This document shows, piece by piece, positions 60,735 to 64,000 of a stretch of 64,000 nt of DNA. Positions within the stretch are counted from its first letter, which is position 1; each line of letters opens with the position of its first letter. The notes under the pieces were generated by a model that had not been told where the DNA came from, did no database searches, and was given only the letters and a program-made list of their open reading frames with translations. Source of the stretch: Sphaerisporangium melleum (GTDB lineage Bacteria; Actinomycetota; Actinomycetes; Streptosporangiales; Streptosporangiaceae); assembly GCF_014646695.1 (NCBI RefSeq), contig NZ_BMNT01000014.1:82148-146147 (forward strand), in the 5' to 3' direction. The translations under genes were made by a program, and so were the position numbers.

Positions 60735-62609
60735 ATGACCATGCTGGGCGGGGGATACGGCCCCCAGGTGATGCGGTCCCTGCGCCGGGACAGCTCCGTG
60801 ACCAAGGAGCGGCTGACCCCGGGCACCGTGCCGCGCATCGCGAGGTACGCCCGGCCCTACCGCTGGCAGATCTCGGCCTTCCTGGCGCTGGTCGTGCTGG
60901 ACGCGGTCATCGTGATCGCCAACCCGCTGCTGCTCAAGGCGATCATCGACGCCGGCATCATCCCGCGCCGTCCCGATGTCGTGGTGATGCTGTCGCTGGT
61001 CATCGCGGCCCTGGCCGTGGTGGACGCCGGGCTCGGCCTGGCCCAGCGGTGGTTCTCCTCCCGCATCGGCGAAGGGCTGATCTTCGACCTGCGCACCGAG
61101 GTCTTCGACCACGTCCAGCGCATGCCGGTGGCGTTCTTCATGCGCGCCCAGACCGGCGCGCTGGTCTCCCGGCTCAACAGCGACGTCATCGGCGCGCAGC
61201 GCGCCATCACCAGCACCCTGTCGTCCGTGGTGTCCAACGTGGTCAGCCTGATCATGGTGCTCGGCGCCATGCTGATCCTGTCGTGGCAGGTCACCCTGGT
61301 CGCCCTGGTGCTGCTGCCGATCTTCATCTTCCCGGCCCGCTACGTCGGGCGGCGCATGTCCGGGCTCACCCGGGAGCAGATGCAGCTCGACGCCGAGATG
61401 AGCTCGGTGATGACCGAGCGGTTCAACGTCGCCGGGGCCATGGTCGCCAAGCTGTACGGCCGCCCGGACGACGAGGCGGCGTACTTCGGCGAGCGGGCGG
61501 GCCGGGTGCGCGACGTCGGCATCACGGTCGGCATGTACGGCACGGTGTTCCGCGTCGCCCTCGGCCTGGTCGCCGCGCTCGCCACCGCACTGGTGTACGG
61601 CGCGGGCGGCGTGCTGGTGGTGGACGGCGCCTTCCCGCTCGGCACGCTGGTCGCACTGGCGGCGATGCTCATGCGCCTGTACGGGCCGCTGACCAGCCTC
61701 TCCAACGTCCACGTCGACGTGATGACCGCCCTGGTGAGCTTCGACCGGGTCTTCGAGGTGCTGGACCTGCGGCCCATGGTCGCCGAGCGCGCCGGTGCCC
61801 GGCCGCTGCCCGAGGGGCCGGTCACCATCGAGTTCGACGACGTCCAGTTCCGCTACCCGGCGGCCGAGGAGGTCTCCCTGGCCTCCCTGGAGTCGGTCGC
61901 CCGGCCCGACACCGGCCCGAGCCAGGAGGTCCTCAAGGGGGTCACCTTCACCGCGCGGCCGGGCCAGCTGATCGCGCTGGTGGGGCCCTCGGGGGCGGGC
62001 AAGACGACGATCACCTCGCTGGTGTCCCGGCTGTACGACGTGACCGGCGGCGCGGTGCGCGTCAACGACCTGGACGTGCGCGACGCCACCCTGGCCTCGC
62101 TGCGCGACACGGTCGGCGTCGTCATGCAGGACGCCCACCTGTTCCACGACACCATCGCGGCCAACCTGCGCTACGCCCGGCCCGGCGCGGCCGACGAGGA
62201 GATCTGGGAGGCCCTGCGCGCGGCGCAGATCTCCGAGCTGGTCCAGGCGCTGCCCGACGGGCTGGACACCGTCGTCGGCGACCGCGGCTACCGGCTGTCC
62301 GGCGGGGAGAAGCAGCGCATCGCGCTGGCCCGGCTGCTGCTCAAGGCGCCGCGGGTGGTCGTGCTGGACGAGGCCACCGCCCACCTGGACTCCGAGTCGG
62401 AGGCCGCCGTGCAGGAGGCGCTGAAGACCGCGCTGTCCGGCCGCACCTCACTGGTCATCGCGCACCGGCTGTCCACCATCCGCGAGGCCGACGAGATCCT
62501 GGTCGTCCAGGACGGCCAGGTGGTCGAGCGCGGCCGGCACGAGGACCTGCTCGCCGCGGGCGGCGCCTACGCCGAGCTCTACCGCACGCAGTTCGAGCAC
62601 CAGCGCTGA
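60735..62609 (+). CDS. ABC exporter, fused permease and ATPase
   Basis: A 624-residue half-transporter that should dimerise. Residues 40-345 hold six membrane helices; the ATPase follows with Walker A GPSGAGKT, signature LSGGEKQRIALARLLL, Walker B VVVLDEATAHLD and H-loop IAHRLSTI. A short insert with SLESVARPDTGPSQE precedes the ATPase. It resembles multidrug or lipid exporters; the substrate is unknown. No strong ribosome site is seen before ATG 60735. Confidence 0.92.
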   Translation: MTMLGGGYGPQVMRSLRRDSSVTKERLTPGTVPRIARYARPYRWQISAFLALVVLDAVIVIANPLLLKAIIDAGIIPRRPDVVVMLSLVIAALAVVDAGLGLAQRWFSSRIGEGLIFDLRTEVFDHVQRMPVAFFMRAQTGALVSRLNSDVIGAQRAITSTLSSVVSNVVSLIMVLGAMLILSWQVTLVALVLLPIFIFPARYVGRRMSGLTREQMQLDAEMSSVMTERFNVAGAMVAKLYGRPDDEAAYFGERAGRVRDVGITVGMYGTVFRVALGLVAALATALVYGAGGVLVVDGAFPLGTLVALAAMLMRLYGPLTSLSNVHVDVMTALVSFDRVFEVLDLRPMVAERAGARPLPEGPVTIEFDDVQFRYPAAEEVSLASLESVARPDTGPSQEVLKGVTFTARPGQLIALVGPSGAGKTTITSLVSRLYDVTGGAVRVNDLDVRDATLASLRDTVGVVMQDAHLFHDTIAANLRYARPGAADEEIWEALRAAQISELVQALPDGLDTVVGDRGYRLSGGEKQRIALARLLLKAPRVVVLDEATAHLDSESEAAVQEALKTALSGRTSLVIAHRLSTIREADEILVVQDGQVVERGRHEDLLAAGGAYAELYRTQFEHQR

Positions 62610-62617
62610 CCGCCGCG

Positions 62618-62650
62618 CCGCCCCGTTCGCGAGCCCTGCGTTCGGGGCGG
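62618..62650. terminator. Bidirectional terminator
   Basis: CCGCCCCG (62618-62625) and CGGGGCGG (62643-62650) pair perfectly around 17 bases in the 46-bp gap between convergent stop codons. Confidence 0.5.
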
Positions 62651-62655
62651 GCCGG

Positions 62656-63540
62656 TCACAGGTAGCCGAGCCGGGTCAGCTCGTCCTTGGCGATCTTCTC
62701 TACCAGCTCGGCCTCCTCGGGCCGCAGCCGCGACCGCCACGCGCCCACCTTGGGGGCCGACGCGCTGTACAGCGCGACCTTGGAGACCCGGCTCTCCAGG
62801 AACTCCGAGACCGTGGCGATCGTGCGGTCCGGAGCGGCGGCCATCTCCTCGTAGCGCAGCGTGAGGAGCTGGTCCGCGGGCATCTCCTGGCGGAGCGCGG
62901 CGCTCAGCCGTACGGCGCTGCGCCAGCGCAGGGCGCACTTGCCCGCCGATCGCATCGCCGCCCACCTGTCGCGGTGCTCGACGGAGTTGACCCCGAGGAA
63001 CGGGTTGGGGAACTCGGTCTCGTCGCTCAGCATGCTGGTGCGGAACAGGCCCATGGCGGCGCGGTCGGCGAGCATGTCGGCCGCGACGTCCCGGCCGTCG
63101 CGGATCAGCTGGACGAACCGGGCGTCGGGGAACGCCTGCAGCAGCACCGGCGCGCTGTACAGCAGGTCGGGGCCGGCATCGCCGAACCGGACGACGCCGC
63201 CGGGGGCGACGCACGGCCCGCCGCCGGTGACCGCCCCGGCCTCGCGGCAGGCCGCCGGGCACTCGGCGCACGCCCCCGGCACGATCTGCCACGCCTCGGC
63301 CAGCGCGTCGCGCAGCACCCGCACCGCGCCGCCGCCCTTCCTGCGCATGATCGACGGACGGCGGGCGAAGGCGTAGACGACGTGGGCCACCGAGGCCCGG
63401 CCCATGGTGACGTGGAAGCCCGGGGAGCGTTTCAGCGCACGCCCCAGCAGGTCCGTGCCGGAGTGCGGGGCGCCCAGGACGAACACCGGCCTGCGGACCT
63501 TGATGCCGTTGACCACGAGGATGTGGGTCGGGGGTCGCAT
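62656..63540 (-). CDS. Sulfotransferase-family protein
   Basis: A 294-residue PAPS-dependent sulfotransferase fold: 5'-phosphosulfate loop LGAPHSGTDLL (about 22-32) and 3'-phosphate motif VQLIRDGRDVA. An insert carries Cys residues spaced C-x2-C-x3-C-x11-C (CAECPAAC onward), possibly a metal site. The start ATG 63540 has no clear ribosome site. The acceptor could be a glycan, lipid or metabolite; unknown. Confidence 0.85.
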   Translation of the reverse strand: MRPPTHILVVNGIKVRRPVFVLGAPHSGTDLLGRALKRSPGFHVTMGRASVAHVVYAFARRPSIMRRKGGGAVRVLRDALAEAWQIVPGACAECPAACREAGAVTGGGPCVAPGGVVRFGDAGPDLLYSAPVLLQAFPDARFVQLIRDGRDVAADMLADRAAMGLFRTSMLSDETEFPNPFLGVNSVEHRDRWAAMRSAGKCALRWRSAVRLSAALRQEMPADQLLTLRYEEMAAAPDRTIATVSEFLESRVSKVALYSASAPKVGAWRSRLRPEEAELVEKIAKDELTRLGYL

Positions 63541-63709
63541 AAGTGAGGACAGTCTGACACCCTTTGCGAGGTGAACGAACCGGCTACGCCCGCCCGTCGG
63601 TGGTACAGGGCGTCGCCGGGGTAAGCGTACTCACAACAGCGACGTTTTCCGGACATTCACGGTTTTCGGGGGCCAAGTACCAGGAAATCCCACGGGCAGG
63701 AGGCGGGCG

Positions 63710-64000
63710 ATGAAGGACAGGCGGCTGTGGGTCCCGGGCCGGCTCCACCGCGGCGACCGGGTGGCCGTCGTCGCGCCGTCCGGGCCGGTCGACCCGGTGC
63801 GCCTGGCGCGGGGCCGCCAGGTGCTCACCGAGCTCGGCCTGGACGTGGTGGTCATGCCCCGGGTGCTCAACCGGCGGGGCTACCTGGCCGGGTCGGACGC
63901 CGGCCGGGCGGCCGACCTGCAGGAGGCCTGGTGCGACCCGGACGTGCGGGCGGTGATCTGCGCCCGCGGCGGGTACGGGGCGACCCGGCTGCTCGACCTG
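63710..64000 (+). CDS. S66-family LD-carboxypeptidase (3' partial)
   Basis: The first 97 codons of an S66 peptidase cut by the window edge. GDRVAVVAPSGPV, GYLAGSD, RAADLQEAW and ICARGGYGATRLL are family blocks; the catalytic Ser and the Glu-His pair lie beyond the edge. AGGAGG six bases before ATG 63710 fixes the start. Members either trim murein tetrapeptides (LdcA) or detoxify microcin C (MccF); a murein role is the default. Confidence 0.88.
   Translation, partial: MKDRRLWVPGRLHRGDRVAVVAPSGPVDPVRLARGRQVLTELGLDVVVMPRVLNRRGYLAGSDAGRAADLQEAWCDPDVRAVICARGGYGATRLLDL

Noticed and set aside
59424-62384. A 986-codon open frame on the minus strand
   Set aside because: It is the antisense shadow of the enoyl-CoA hydratase and ABC exporter genes; composition is His/Asp/Gly/Arg-rich with no domain.
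63710-64000. S66 peptidase as immunity protein (MccF-like) of the peptide locus
   Set aside because: It lies 20 kb away, the catalytic part is outside the window, and LdcA-type murein enzymes are the common members.

Overview
The window is high-GC actinomycete chromosome: strong third-position G/C bias, many GTG starts, GTGA/ATGA stop-start overlaps, several apparently leaderless genes, a WhiJ-type HTH/DUF397/ATPase triad, acVLRF1, an ECF42 sigma factor, and the actinobacterial order sufR-B-D-Rieske-C-S-U-T. A filamentous genus near Streptosporangium or Nonomuraea is my inference; nothing here fixes the species. I saw no rRNA, tRNA, CRISPR array, insertion sequence or phage gene.

Layout. 1-3.2 kb: two convergent secreted proteins, an SGNH esterase with FN3 and CBM2 modules (5' partial) and a DNRLRE/Ig-like repeat protein. 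3.6-9.2 kb: a complete branched-chain-amino-acid type ABC importer (livK-H-M-G-F) followed by a FadR-type GntR regulator. 9.2-13.2 kb: EamA exporter, two-gene ABC-2 exporter, double VOC protein. 13.2-19.9 kb: the suf Fe-S assembly operon, with a near-consensus DtxR/IdeR iron box ahead of its Fe-S regulator SufR. 20.5-22.1 kb: a DEAD-box RNA helicase closed by a strong terminator. 22.2-32.0 kb: a mannoside locus of LacI regulator, GH2 beta-mannosidase and five-gene Opp-type importer, tied together by one 14-bp operator that recurs ahead of all three transcription units.

32.2-34.9 kb: divergent HxlR regulator and imine-reductase-like enzyme, then hisE-hisG. 35.2-38.8 kb: ABC-2 exporter plus DesK/DesR-type two-component system, with an array of 27-bp repeats forming a tiny ORF between kinase and regulator. 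39.1-40.6 kb: TetR and a divergent SDR that has lost its catalytic Ser and Lys. 40.7-42.3 kb: WhiJ-type developmental triad.

42.5-45.3 kb, minus strand: the most unusual locus. It holds an MFS exporter, a 45-codon peptide gene and a ThiF/E1-like adenylating enzyme with an N-terminal PqqD/RRE-like domain. The peptide gene overlaps the MFS stop codon and ends inside a perfect hairpin. This looks like an undescribed ribosomally made, modified peptide pathway.

46-54.6 kb: beta/gamma-crystallin protein, small membrane protein, GlxA-type regulator, YbdK-type ligase, an ECF42 operon (DHFR-like, YCII, sigma factor), a small secreted protein, and a ribbon-helix-helix/Clp-N protein with its own repeated operator. 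54.7-64 kb: degenerate EAL-CBS protein, acVLRF1 ribosome-rescue factor, ABC-F ATPase with a TTA codon and a leaderless five-codon uORF, small HTH protein, enoyl-CoA hydratase, ABC exporter, sulfotransferase and the start of an S66 LD-carboxypeptidase.
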